From contig NZ_CP063373.1 of NCBI RefSeq assembly GCF_015160855.1, positions 8,779,001 to 8,843,000 on the forward strand: DNA of 64,000 nucleotides. Reading direction: 5' to 3'. The DNA is from Streptomyces ferrugineus. GTDB lineage: Bacteria; Actinomycetota; Actinomycetes; Streptomycetales; Streptomycetaceae. The position numbers and the translations under genes were made by a program. The notes below the pieces were generated by a model. That model was given only the letters and a program-made list of their open reading frames with translations, did not search any database and was not told the origin of the DNA. Shown in pieces: positions 28,593 to 36,860 of the stretch. Positions within the stretch are counted from its first letter, which is position 1; each line of letters begins with the position of its first letter.

Positions 28593-28701
28593 GCCCGGAG
28601 CGTACGGCCCATTTCTCCCGTGACTTTCCCGTGACCCGCCACTTTCACTAACATCGCCCCACACGGCCAATTCGCCAGCACCACAAGGGGATCGATATTC
28701 C

Positions 28702-29040
28702 GTGTCCGCCGCTCACCGATCGTCGTCCACCGCACGCCGATCGCTGCTGACCGCCACCGCCGCGGGAGCCCTCCTCGGCGCCCTGTGGTTCGTTCCCTCC
28801 GCGAACGCGACGGGCGACGAGCCGGCGAGAACGGAGCCCTCGGCGACCCCCTCGACCCAGGTCACCCAGCAGGCGCGGGCCGCCTCCGACGGTACGGGCG
28901 CCGACACGGCGGACGACACCCGGCTCGCCGACACCGGAAGCTTCGACACCACGCCGTACGTCGTCGGCGGCAGCCTGTGCCTCACCCTCGGCGCGGGCTT
29001 CATCGCCTACTCGGTCCGCCGCGAACGTCCGGATTTCTGA
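28702..29040 (+). CDS. Small LAxTG cell-wall-anchored protein
   Basis: A 112-residue exported protein: twin-basic N-terminus and hydrophobic signal segment (SLLTATAAGALLGALWFVP), a 50-residue Ser/Thr/Ala/Asp-rich low-complexity region, then LADTG, a hydrophobic helix (VVGGSLCLTLGAGFIAYSV) and a positive tail RRERPDF. This is a class E sortase sorting signal as in Streptomyces LAxTG proteins. GTG start with AAGGGGA upstream. Ligand or function unknown; no sortase gene is in the window. Confidence 0.82.
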   Translation: MSAAHRSSSTARRSLLTATAAGALLGALWFVPSANATGDEPARTEPSATPSTQVTQQARAASDGTGADTADDTRLADTGSFDTTPYVVGGSLCLTLGAGFIAYSVRRERPDF

Positions 29041-29082
29041 ATCCGCTTGACGTCGTTTTGACCCAGACCTCATAGTCCGCCC

Positions 29083-29847
29083 ATGAAGAGATCATCGGGC
29101 GTGCGTACGGCCGCCACGGTTGCTGTGAGCGTGCTGACGTTCGCCCTTGCCACGGGTTGCGGCGGGGACTCCGGCGGTTCGGACGCGAAGGCGCTCAGCG
29201 CCGCGGAGTTGAAGAAGGCGATCATCGCCCAGGGCGATGTCGACGGCTACAAGGTGGACGCTTCCGGCAAGCAGCTGCCGTCCAAGGACCAGATCAAGAG
29301 CACCGACGAGAAGTGCCGCCCGCTCGCCTACGCCATGAGCGGCCTGCCGCCGGCCGACTCGGCCGTGTCGAACACCGCCGTGCTGGCCACGCAGGACCGC
29401 AAGAAGCCCACCGACACGGCCTCCAAGTCCATGGACGACATGAGCGCGGAGGAGTTCGAGGACGCGTTCGCAACGGCCACGGACCTCGACGTGACGGTGG
29501 TGGGCCTCTCCTCGTACGACGGCTCCGGCGCCGAGGAGACCTTCAAGTCCGTGTCGGACGCGGTCGGGAACTGCTCCGGGGGCTTCCCCCTCGTGATGCA
29601 GGGCGAGGACCAGAAGCTCAACAAGATCACCGAGGAGAAGGCGTCCGGCGCCGGTGACGAGTCGGTCGCGTTCACCACGAAGAGCGACCTCGGGGACGGC
29701 GACGTGGGCACGGCGCACGTCCAGGTGGTGCGCCACGGCGCGACCATCGCCACGTACTACACGATGAACCTGGGCCTGCTGGCGACGGACAAGCCCTACG
29801 ACGTCCCGGCCGAGATCATCGACGCGCAGGCCACGAAGCTGAAGTAG
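29083..29847 (+). CDS. Exported lipoprotein of unknown function
   Basis: A 254-residue lipoprotein with lipobox ALATGC (Cys26). The mature part repeats Asp/Lys/Ser-rich helices (LSAAELKKAIIAQGDVDGYKV) and holds two further cysteines (EKCRPLA, GNCSGGF) that could form a disulfide. Family appears Streptomyces-restricted; no enzyme motif. ATG 29083 is 42 bp after the LAxTG gene, so cotranscription is possible. Confidence 0.8.
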   Translation: MKRSSGVRTAATVAVSVLTFALATGCGGDSGGSDAKALSAAELKKAIIAQGDVDGYKVDASGKQLPSKDQIKSTDEKCRPLAYAMSGLPPADSAVSNTAVLATQDRKKPTDTASKSMDDMSAEEFEDAFATATDLDVTVVGLSSYDGSGAEETFKSVSDAVGNCSGGFPLVMQGEDQKLNKITEEKASGAGDESVAFTTKSDLGDGDVGTAHVQVVRHGATIATYYTMNLGLLATDKPYDVPAEIIDAQATKLK

Positions 29848-29872
29848 CCGCCCGCGCCGCCCACACGTCACC

Positions 29873-29912
29873 GGGGCCCTGTCAGCCGTACGCGTACGCC
29901 CGACAGGGCCCC
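29873..29912. terminator. Bidirectional terminator between a lipoprotein gene and hutH
   Basis: 11-bp stem GGGGCCCTGTC/GACAGGGCCCC (29873-29883, 29902-29912) between convergent stops at 29847 and 29932; the loop contains the small palindrome GTACGCGTAC. Confidence 0.75.
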
Positions 29913-29931
29913 TTCCCGGTGCCGGTCACCG

Positions 29932-31476
29932 TCACTGCAGCGGTCCGGTGACCTTCTCGGCCGCGGCCACCAGCTCCCCACCGCGCACGAACGCGTCGGC
30001 CGCGGCGAGGTCGGGCGCCAGGAACCGGTCCGGCCCCGCGCCCTGGACGCCGGCGGCCCGGACGGCGTCGATGACGGCCTGCGAGGCGGGTGCCGGGGCG
30101 AGCCCGTCCCTCAGCTCTATGGCGCGCGTGGCGGCGTACAGCTCGACGGCGAGGACGCGCGTGAGGTTGTCGACGGCCGTGCGCAGCTTGCGGGCGGCGG
30201 ACCAGCCCATGGAGACGTGGTCCTCCTGCATGGCGGACGACGGAATCGAGTCCGCGGAGGCCGGTACGGCGAGCCGCTTCAGCTCACTCACCAGAGCGGC
30301 CTGGGTGTACTGGGCGATCATCAGCCCTGAGTCGACACCCGCGTCGTCGGCCAGGAACGGCGGCAGACCGTGGCTGCGGTTCTTGTCCAGCAGCCGGTCG
30401 GTGCGGCGCTCGGCGATGGAGGCGAGGTCGGCGACGGCGATGGCGAGGAAGTCGAGGACGTAGGCGACGGGCGCCCCATGGAAGTTGCCGTTGGACTCGA
30501 CCCGGCCGTCCGGCAGCACGACGGGGTTGTCGACCGCCGAAGCCAGCTCCCGCTCGGCGACGAGCCGCGCATGCGCCATGGTGTCCCGCCCGGCGCCGGC
30601 GACCTGCGGGGCACAGCGCACCGAGTAGGCGTCCTGCACCCGGGGCGCGTCGTCCTGGTGATGACCGGTCAGCCCGGAACCCTTCAGCACGGCCAGCATG
30701 TTGGCGGCGGAGGCGCCCTGCCCCGGATGCGGTCGGATGGCGTGCAACTCGGGCGCGAGCACCTTGTCCGTCCCGAGGAGTGCCTCAAGGCTCAGGGCGG
30801 CGGTGACGTCGGCGGACTTGTAGAGGGTGTCGAGGTCGGCGAGGGCCATGACCAGCATGCCGAGCATGCCGTCGGTGCCGTTGAGGAGGGCGAGGCCCTC
30901 CTTCTCGCGCAGCTCGACGGGAGCGATGCCGTGCGCGGCGAGCAGCTCGCCGGCGGGCCGCACACTCCCGTCCGGGCCCTCCGCCTCCCCCTCCCCCAGC
31001 AGTGTCAGGGCGCAGTGGGAGAGCGGAGCGAGGTCCCCGGAGCACCCGAGCGAGCCGTACTCGTGAACGACGGGCGTGATACCGGCGTTGAGCACGTCGG
31101 CCATGGTCCGCGCGACCTCGGGCCGCACTCCGGTGTGCCCGGAACAGACGGTCTTGAGCCGCAGGAACATCAGGGCCCGTACGACCTCCCGCTCCACGCG
31201 CGGCCCCATCCCCGCGGCGTGCGAACGCACGATGTTGCGCTGCAGCTGGGCCCGCAGCTCCTGGCTGATGTGCCGGGTCGCCAGGGCGCCGAACCCGGTG
31301 GAGACGCCGTAGACGGGGTCGGGCTTGGCCGCCAGCGCATCGACGATCCCCCGGGCCGCGGCAAGCGCCGCGACCGCCTCCTGCGACAACTCGACCCGGG
31401 CCCCACCACGCGCCACGGCGAGGACGTCGGACGCGGTGACCCCGGACGTCCCCACCACCACAGTGTGCATATCCAT
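29932..31476 (-). CDS. hutH: Histidine ammonia-lyase
   Basis: A 514-residue aromatic-amino-acid ammonia-lyase converting L-histidine to trans-urocanate, the first step of histidine catabolism. The MIO prosthetic group should form from C145-S146-G147 in GSLGCSGDLAPL; actinobacterial HAL uses Cys in the first position where many bacteria have Ala. ALLNGTDGMLG, NGNFHGAP and SSAMQEDHVSMG are conserved. Start MDMHTVVVGTSG (ATG 31476) matches Streptomyces HAL; no Shine-Dalgarno is evident. The other hut genes are not here, as is usual in Streptomyces. Confidence 0.95.
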   Translation of the reverse strand: MDMHTVVVGTSGVTASDVLAVARGGARVELSQEAVAALAAARGIVDALAAKPDPVYGVSTGFGALATRHISQELRAQLQRNIVRSHAAGMGPRVEREVVRALMFLRLKTVCSGHTGVRPEVARTMADVLNAGITPVVHEYGSLGCSGDLAPLSHCALTLLGEGEAEGPDGSVRPAGELLAAHGIAPVELREKEGLALLNGTDGMLGMLVMALADLDTLYKSADVTAALSLEALLGTDKVLAPELHAIRPHPGQGASAANMLAVLKGSGLTGHHQDDAPRVQDAYSVRCAPQVAGAGRDTMAHARLVAERELASAVDNPVVLPDGRVESNGNFHGAPVAYVLDFLAIAVADLASIAERRTDRLLDKNRSHGLPPFLADDAGVDSGLMIAQYTQAALVSELKRLAVPASADSIPSSAMQEDHVSMGWSAARKLRTAVDNLTRVLAVELYAATRAIELRDGLAPAPASQAVIDAVRAAGVQGAGPDRFLAPDLAAADAFVRGGELVAAAEKVTGPLQ

Positions 31477-31557
31477 ATTCAGGAGCGTACGCAGTGAAGA
31501 CGAAGATGTCACTAGTGGATGGGCGGTACACCCCTTACAGAGCCGCGCACACCTGCG

Positions 31558-32703
31558 TCACGGCAGCCGCCCCCGGAACCGCCGCCGATCCCCCACCCCC
31601 TCCCCGAAGGGCTCGTCGGCGAGGCGCACCACCGGGTCGTCCGGACCCTGCCGCCCCGCGACGACAGGCCGATCGGCCCGCATGGCCTTCGCCCGGTACT
31701 GCGCGGCATCCGCCAGCCGGAACAGCCGCCGGGCGGAGCGCACCTCCCCGATCGGCTCCTCGGTGGACGCGACCCCGCACGCCACCCCCTCCCCCAGCTC
31801 CAGATCCCCCGCCCGGCGGCACAGTTCGTCCGCCGCCTTCACCACGTCATCGGCGGCCGAACCAACCGCCAGCAGACAGAACTCGTCCCCGCCCAGCCGA
31901 GCCGCCAGAGCCCCCGGCACCATCGCGCCGCACAGCGACAGCACCGACCCGAACCGCTCCAGCAGCCGGTCCCCGACCGCATGCCCCTGGGTGTCGTTGA
32001 CCCGCTTGAGCCCATTGAGGTCACACACCACGAGGCTGACGACCACACCGTCACGGCGATGCCGCTCGATCGCCTCCTCGAGCCGCACATCGACGGCCCG
32101 CCGATTCGCCAGCCCGGTCAGCGCATCGGTGAACGCCAGCCGCCGAGCCTCCTCCAGCCGCTCGCTCTGCGCGAGCCCGGCGGCGACCACGGACGCGAGC
32201 ACGGTGGCGAAGTCGGCGTCCCCCCGGTCGAAGACCGGCGCCCCGGCGGACCGGGCGACGTACAGCTCCCCCCACGCCCGCCCGTTCAGCACGACCGGCG
32301 CGACGACACAGCAGCCCCGCCCCCGCCGCCGTAGCGCCGCGACCCGCTGATGGCAGTACCCGGGCTGCCCGGCGGCCGGCCCCTCGGCGGTCTCCACCCA
32401 GGCGTTGGGCTCACCCCCGGCCACCCACCGCTCGTGCAGGAACTCGGTGATCTCCGGGAACTGATGCACCGGATACGCCTCGTCCCCCGGGAACTCCTCC
32501 TCCCCCCGCGCGCGGTCGCCCACGTTCACCAGCACCCGCAGCCGCCCGAGCTCCCGCTCCCACACCGACAGCGCGGCAAAACTCCCGGCCAGCGCCCGAC
32601 ACGCCCCGAGCGCCGCCGCCCGCCAGGACTCACGCGGGGTGTGCGCCGCCGCCATCCCCTGCGCCAGCGCCACCACGGCCGCGAGCCGCCTGTCCTCACC
32701 CAT
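31558..32703 (-). CDS. GAF-GGDEF diguanylate cyclase
   Basis: A 381-residue cytosolic protein: N-terminal GAF-like sensor (about 1-175) then a GGDEF domain (about 190-345) with the active-site loop LGGDEFCLL intact and FTDALTGLANRRA at its start, so c-di-GMP synthesis is plausible. The RxxD inhibitory I-site expected five residues before GGDEF is absent (VPGA instead). From memory it corresponds to the S. coelicolor GAF-GGDEF protein (SCO4931, CdgE type); this needs checking. GTG/ATG pair at the start; ATG 32703 chosen. The hutH start is 81 bp behind its stop. Confidence 0.88.
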   Translation of the reverse strand: MGEDRRLAAVVALAQGMAAAHTPRESWRAAALGACRALAGSFAALSVWERELGRLRVLVNVGDRARGEEEFPGDEAYPVHQFPEITEFLHERWVAGGEPNAWVETAEGPAAGQPGYCHQRVAALRRRGRGCCVVAPVVLNGRAWGELYVARSAGAPVFDRGDADFATVLASVVAAGLAQSERLEEARRLAFTDALTGLANRRAVDVRLEEAIERHRRDGVVVSLVVCDLNGLKRVNDTQGHAVGDRLLERFGSVLSLCGAMVPGALAARLGGDEFCLLAVGSAADDVVKAADELCRRAGDLELGEGVACGVASTEEPIGEVRSARRLFRLADAAQYRAKAMRADRPVVAGRQGPDDPVVRLADEPFGEGVGDRRRFRGRLP

Positions 32704-32812
32704 CACTCCAGGTTAGGGAGCTTTACCCCGATTTGGGACGTTGGTGTGGCGAATGGGAAGGTCATCGCCTCAGGGGCAGCCCCTCACCGTCAACCCGCAC
32801 TGCCGTCACCCC

Positions 32813-33613
32813 TCACTCGCCCGGCCACTGCGGCTTGCGCTTCTCGTTGAACGCCGCCACGCCCTCCGCCCGGTCCCCGGAGAACGCCGTGGCCCGCCAG
32901 GCCGCGTCCTCGACCTCCAGCCCGGCCCGCAGATCCATCCCGTGCCCCAGGCGCAGCGCCCGCTTGGCGTTGCGCAACCCCACCGGCGAGTTCGCGGCGA
33001 TCCGGGCCCCCATGGCCAGTGCCTCCTCCCGATCCCGCCCCTCGTCCACCAGCTCGTCCACCAGCCCCAGCTCCCGGGCCTCGGCGGCCTCGACCCGCCG
33101 CGCCGTGAAGATCAGCTCGGCCGCCCGGGCCGCCCCGACCCGCCGGGGCAGCAGCTGCGTACCCCCGCCGCCCGGGATCACCCCGACCGACACCTCCGGC
33201 AGCCCCACCACGGCCGTGCGGTCGGCCACGATCACATCGCACGACAGCGCCAGCTCGAAGCCGCCCCCGAGCGCGAACCCGTGCACGGCCGCGATCGTCG
33301 GCACCGGCAGCTCCAGCACCCCGGTGTAGGCCCCCCGCGCCACCGGCCGCTGCCGCACCAGATCCGCGTCGCTGAAGGAGTTGCGCTCCTTCAGATCCGC
33401 CCCGACGCAGAACGCCCGCTCGTGCGTCGAGGTCAGCACCACCACTCGTACGTCACGGTCCGCGCCCAGCGCCGCGCACGCCGCCGCGATCGAGCGGGCC
33501 ATCTCCGTCGAGACCGCGTTCATGGCCTTGGGCCGGTCGAGGGCCAGCTCCGCGACATGCCCCTCCCCATGCCGCCGCACCAGCACGAACTCCCCGTACC
33601 GCTCCTCGCTCAT
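32813..33613 (-). CDS. Enoyl-CoA hydratase/isomerase family protein
   Basis: A 266-residue crotonase. CoA-binding strand VGADLKERN and oxyanion loop FALGGGFELALSCDVIVAD are intact, as is PEVSVGVIPGGGGTQLLPR with a catalytic Glu position. It hydrates 2-enoyl-CoA in beta-oxidation; isomerase function is also possible. GTTAAC-N4-GTTAAC sits 11-26 bp upstream of the ATG. Confidence 0.9.
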   Translation of the reverse strand: MSEERYGEFVLVRRHGEGHVAELALDRPKAMNAVSTEMARSIAAACAALGADRDVRVVVLTSTHERAFCVGADLKERNSFSDADLVRQRPVARGAYTGVLELPVPTIAAVHGFALGGGFELALSCDVIVADRTAVVGLPEVSVGVIPGGGGTQLLPRRVGAARAAELIFTARRVEAAEARELGLVDELVDEGRDREEALAMGARIAANSPVGLRNAKRALRLGHGMDLRAGLEVEDAAWRATAFSGDRAEGVAAFNEKRKPQWPGE

Positions 33614-33623
33614 GACACCTCCG

Positions 33624-33639
33624 GTTAACGCGGGTTAAC
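33624..33639. promoter_or_regulatory. Candidate operator before the enoyl-CoA hydratase gene
   Basis: Two identical palindromes GTTAAC (33624-33629, 33634-33639) separated by GCGG, the symmetrical AT-rich motif standing out in a GC-rich leader. Overlaps the likely ribosome-binding region or core promoter of the minus-strand crotonase gene. Confidence 0.4.
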
Positions 33640-33827
33640 AACACTCGCCCCGATCATCGCAGCAGCGCCCCGCCGGGGAAAGGCCCACCACGGCCGGTTC
33701 CCGGGTCCAGGCCCGACACCCCGTTCGAGTGACATCCCGCCCAACCCACGCCGCACCGCCCACCCCACCGCATAGCGTGCGCGACGCGACGGCGCATCGG
33801 GGGCGCGGGCGCGTGGGGAGGGGCGCG

Positions 33828-34484
33828 ATGGGCACGACGGCGGACGAACCGATGGCACGCGAGATGACGCCGGAGGCGGAAGCAGCGGAGACGGAGGCGC
33901 CGGAGACGGCCGGGGCGTTCGGCCCGTGCGCCCCGGTCGCCGCCACCCGCCTCTTCGGTCCCCGCGGCCGCCATCGCCGACCCCGCCCCCGCAAGGTCCT
34001 CCTCGCGGCCGGAGGCCTGGCCCTGGCGGCCGGTGCCCTGAGCCTCGTACGCCCGACCCCGGACTCCGGCATCACCGGCAGCCTGGGGACAACGGAATCC
34101 GGCCCGCCCGCGGCCCCCGCCCTGGACACGGCCCCACAGCCGGACCGCACGGCGAACGCCGCCACCGCCCTGCCGACGACACCCCGGAAGCCGACCCCGA
34201 CGGCGACATCCGCGATGGGCGGCCGGGGCGCGACCTCGGCACTGGACTCGATCGTCGTACCGACACCCCCGAACACCGCGACCACCCCGCGGCGGCCCAC
34301 GGTCCAGCCGGCCACGCCGACACCTCAGCCCCCGGGAACAGCGACACCCCCGTCGCCCCCGCCCGCACAAGAGCCCTCAGATCGGCCACCGACGACCACG
34401 CCACCCGCACAACCGACTCAGCCCGACGACGACCCGGTCTGCGTCCCGGTCATCGGCTTGTGCGTGGACCCCCTGCAGAACTGA
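33828..34484 (+). CDS. Hypothetical single-pass protein with Pro/Thr-rich exterior
   Basis: A 218-residue protein with a 55-residue Glu-rich N-terminus, a basic stretch RGRHRRPRPRK, one transmembrane helix (VLLAAGGLALAAGALSLV), then about 130 residues rich in Pro, Thr and Ala, and a C-terminus with two cysteines (VCVPVIGLCVDPLQN). ATG 33828 has GGGGAGGGG upstream. No known domain. Confidence 0.7.
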   Translation: MGTTADEPMAREMTPEAEAAETEAPETAGAFGPCAPVAATRLFGPRGRHRRPRPRKVLLAAGGLALAAGALSLVRPTPDSGITGSLGTTESGPPAAPALDTAPQPDRTANAATALPTTPRKPTPTATSAMGGRGATSALDSIVVPTPPNTATTPRRPTVQPATPTPQPPGTATPPSPPPAQEPSDRPPTTTPPAQPTQPDDDPVCVPVIGLCVDPLQN

Positions 34485-34500
34485 CCGACGCCCCACGCTG

Positions 34501-34590
34501 CAACGCCCCAAAGGGGGCGCGGGGCTGTGTCGATTTGCGGCTCCGCCGCGTGGGCGCGACCAGCCACGTACAGCCCGCGGCCGACAAACA
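34501..34590. repeat. Streptomyces intergenic repeat, hairpin-forming copy
   Basis: Between convergent genes: GGGGGCGCGGGGCTGTG, then ATTTGCGGCTCCGCCGCG and GCGCGACCAGCCACGTACAG. The last two motifs I recognise as part of a repeat found in many Streptomyces intergenic regions. GCGGC/GCCGC and GGGCTGT/ACAGCCC can pair, so it may also terminate transcription. Confidence 0.55.
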
Positions 34591-34609
34591 ACCCCAACCC
34601 CAACGGCGC

Positions 34610-35776
34610 TCACTCGCCCCCGGTGGAAGCCCTCCGCGTCAGAAGCCACGGCTCCACCACGCCCAGCCCTCGCACCGGCCGCTGCCACATGGGCTGCAAC
34701 GCGAACCGGTACACCGGCGCCTCCTCCCCCTCCTTCTCCGCCGCGGCGGCGGCCTCCGCCGCGTCCGCCTCGGACGCCGGCGCCTCGCCCGACCGGATGA
34801 GTTCCTCCGCGAACGCGCTGTCGACGAGGACGGCGTCGCGCGGGGCTATCGACGTCAGCCGGGAGGCGAGGTTCACGGTCGTACCGAAGACATCGCCCAT
34901 ACGAGTGGTGACCGTGCCGAAGGCGATGCCGACACGCAGCTCGGGCATGGTCTCGTCGCCCGCCATCGTCTCGATGAGCCGGAGCGCGATCTCCGCGGCG
35001 ACACCCGCGTCGTCGGCCGCGTACAGCACCTCGTCGCCGAGGGTCTTGATCAGCCGTCCGCCGCGCGCGGCCACCAGGTCGGCCGCCGTGGTCTCGAAGG
35101 CCTCGACGAGCTCGCCGAGTTCCTCCTCCTCCATGCGGCGGGTCAGCCGGGTGAATCCCACGAGGTCGGCGAATCCGACCGCCAGCCGCCGGTCGACCAT
35201 CTCCTCGTCGTCGGCGGCCTGCACGACCCGGCCGGTCGCGGCGGCCAGCTGGCGCCGCCAGACGTAGACGAGGAACTCCTCCAGCTCGGGCAACAGCAGC
35301 TCGACCAGGGGATACGTCACCTCGGTCCGCGTCATGCCCGGCTCCGGGGGCTCGGTCAGGCCCTCCAGGAAGGAGTCGATCTGCCATTCGGCGAGCCGGG
35401 CGGTGGTCTGCCCGGTGGAGCGGGCCACCTGTACGGCCATGGCCTCGCTGAGCAGCCCCGCCTCGACGAGACCGGCGAGGCGCCGGAGCGCCAGTACGTC
35501 GGCCTCGGTCAGCGCCTTGGCCTGCCCGATGTCGGCGAAGCCCATGGCCCGCCAGAACCGGGACGCCAGCTCCATGGAGACCCCGGCGCTGCGGGCGGCC
35601 TGAAACGGGGTGTAGCGCCGCTCGGCGCCGAGGATGAGCTGTTCCAGGCGCAGGGCGAGCGGATCCTCGCCCGGATCGGCGGCATGGGGGTCCCCCCGCT
35701 CGAGCGGGTTCGAGAGGGGGGGAGGGTCCACCCGGCCGTCCGCGCCCGTGCCGGAGCCCGTGTCGTCGACGGTCAC
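34610..35776 (-). CDS. cya: Class III adenylate cyclase
   Basis: A 388-residue protein with a helical N-terminal domain (about 40-190) that reads an HTH-like element (FQAARSAGVSMELASRFWRAMGF), then a class III cyclase domain (about 200-345). Metal-binding Asp residues are in GFADLVGFTRL and KTLGDEVLYA, transition-state residues in TTVNLASRL. It makes cAMP from ATP; the single Streptomyces Cya is needed for normal germination and development. GTG start at 35776. Confidence 0.92.
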   Translation of the reverse strand: MTVDDTGSGTGADGRVDPPPLSNPLERGDPHAADPGEDPLALRLEQLILGAERRYTPFQAARSAGVSMELASRFWRAMGFADIGQAKALTEADVLALRRLAGLVEAGLLSEAMAVQVARSTGQTTARLAEWQIDSFLEGLTEPPEPGMTRTEVTYPLVELLLPELEEFLVYVWRRQLAAATGRVVQAADDEEMVDRRLAVGFADLVGFTRLTRRMEEEELGELVEAFETTAADLVAARGGRLIKTLGDEVLYAADDAGVAAEIALRLIETMAGDETMPELRVGIAFGTVTTRMGDVFGTTVNLASRLTSIAPRDAVLVDSAFAEELIRSGEAPASEADAAEAAAAAEKEGEEAPVYRFALQPMWQRPVRGLGVVEPWLLTRRASTGGE

Positions 35777-35889
35777 GCCTGCTGCCCTTCCGATCTGCCG
35801 CGGTCAGTAATCGACCGGCCTTCACTTTACGGCAGGTGTGCGCCAGCTCACTCCGTAAGAGAAAGCCCTGCCCGGCCCGGATGCGGGCC

Positions 35890-36750
35890 TCATGCCAACC
35901 GCAGATGGACGATGTCCCCGGCCCCCACCGGCTCCTGCACGCCCTCCTCCGTCGCCAGCACCAGCCGTCCGTCCCCGTCGATGGCGACCGCCTCCCCGGT
36001 GATCGCCCGATCGCCCGGCAGTTCGGCGCGCACCATCTTCCCCAACGTCGCACACCCCGCCGCATACGTCTCCTGGAGGTCGCTGACCAGCGGATCTCCG
36101 GCCGCGGCCCGCCATCGCCCGTACCAGTCCTCCAGCGACCGCAGCACGCCGCGCAGCAGCGGATCGCGGTCCGTGCTGGCCGCCCCGGCCAGCGCCAGCG
36201 ACCCGGCCTGGGGCACCGGCAGCTCGTCCTCGCGCAGCGTGACGTTGATGCCGACGCCGATGACGACCCCCGCGTCCCCGGCCCGCTCCGCGAGGATGCC
36301 GCCGGTCTTGCGTTCGTCGCCGCCGATGGTCACCAGCAGGTCGTTCGGCCACTTGAGTGCCGTGTCGACGCCCGCGGCCCGGGACAGGCCGGTCGCCACG
36401 GCGACGCCGGTGAGCAGCGGCAGCCAGCCCCAGCGCGGGACCGGCACCTCGGCCGGGTTCAGCAGTACGGAGAAGAACAGGCCCGAGCGGGCCGGTGCCG
36501 TCCAGTCGCGGTCCAGGCGCCCCTTGCCGGCCGTCTGTTCCTCGGCGACCAGGACCGTGCCCTCGCCCGCCTTGCCCGCGGTGGCCAGGTCCACGAGGTC
36601 GGTGTTGGTGGAGCCGGTGCGCTGCACCACCTCCACGGCACGCCACAGCCCGCCCTCCCGGACGAGCCCACGACGCAGCGCGGCGGCGTTGAGCGGCGGG
36701 CGGTCCAGATCGGACCAGCGGCTGTCGTCTGATGCATCTCGCGGCGTCAT
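35890..36750 (-). CDS. birA: Biotin--[acetyl-CoA-carboxylase] ligase
   Basis: A 286-residue biotin protein ligase without the N-terminal DNA-binding domain of E. coli BirA. Substrate motif GKGRLDRDW and catalytic region ALKWPNDLLV and KTGGILAE are present; C-terminal SH3-like segment ends HLRLA. It would biotinylate the AccA2-type protein encoded at 41616. ATG 36750, GGGTGG upstream. Divergent from pccB with 110 bp between. Confidence 0.92.
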   Translation of the reverse strand: MTPRDASDDSRWSDLDRPPLNAAALRRGLVREGGLWRAVEVVQRTGSTNTDLVDLATAGKAGEGTVLVAEEQTAGKGRLDRDWTAPARSGLFFSVLLNPAEVPVPRWGWLPLLTGVAVATGLSRAAGVDTALKWPNDLLVTIGGDERKTGGILAERAGDAGVVIGVGINVTLREDELPVPQAGSLALAGAASTDRDPLLRGVLRSLEDWYGRWRAAAGDPLVSDLQETYAAGCATLGKMVRAELPGDRAITGEAVAIDGDGRLVLATEEGVQEPVGAGDIVHLRLA

Positions 36751-36804
36751 GCAAGCCACCCTAGGTGTGGTAAACGCCGCACTGCCGATTGGTAGGCACC
36801 CCAC

Positions 36805-36821
36805 TACTCTACGGATGAGTA
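36805..36821. promoter_or_regulatory. Inverted repeat between birA and pccB
   Basis: TACTC-N7-GAGTA (36805-36821) in an AT-richer patch between the divergent starts, where the -10 region of one or both promoters is expected. Candidate acyl-CoA-responsive operator; evidence is positional only. Confidence 0.35.
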
Positions 36822-36860
36822 ACCGTCCCCCCTTTTGAGCAGGCAGGGAGCCACATCCCG

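Noticed and set aside
31500..31557. Possible small gene between hutH and the GGDEF gene
   Set aside because: Only an antisense frame crossing both genes; no start with ribosome site.
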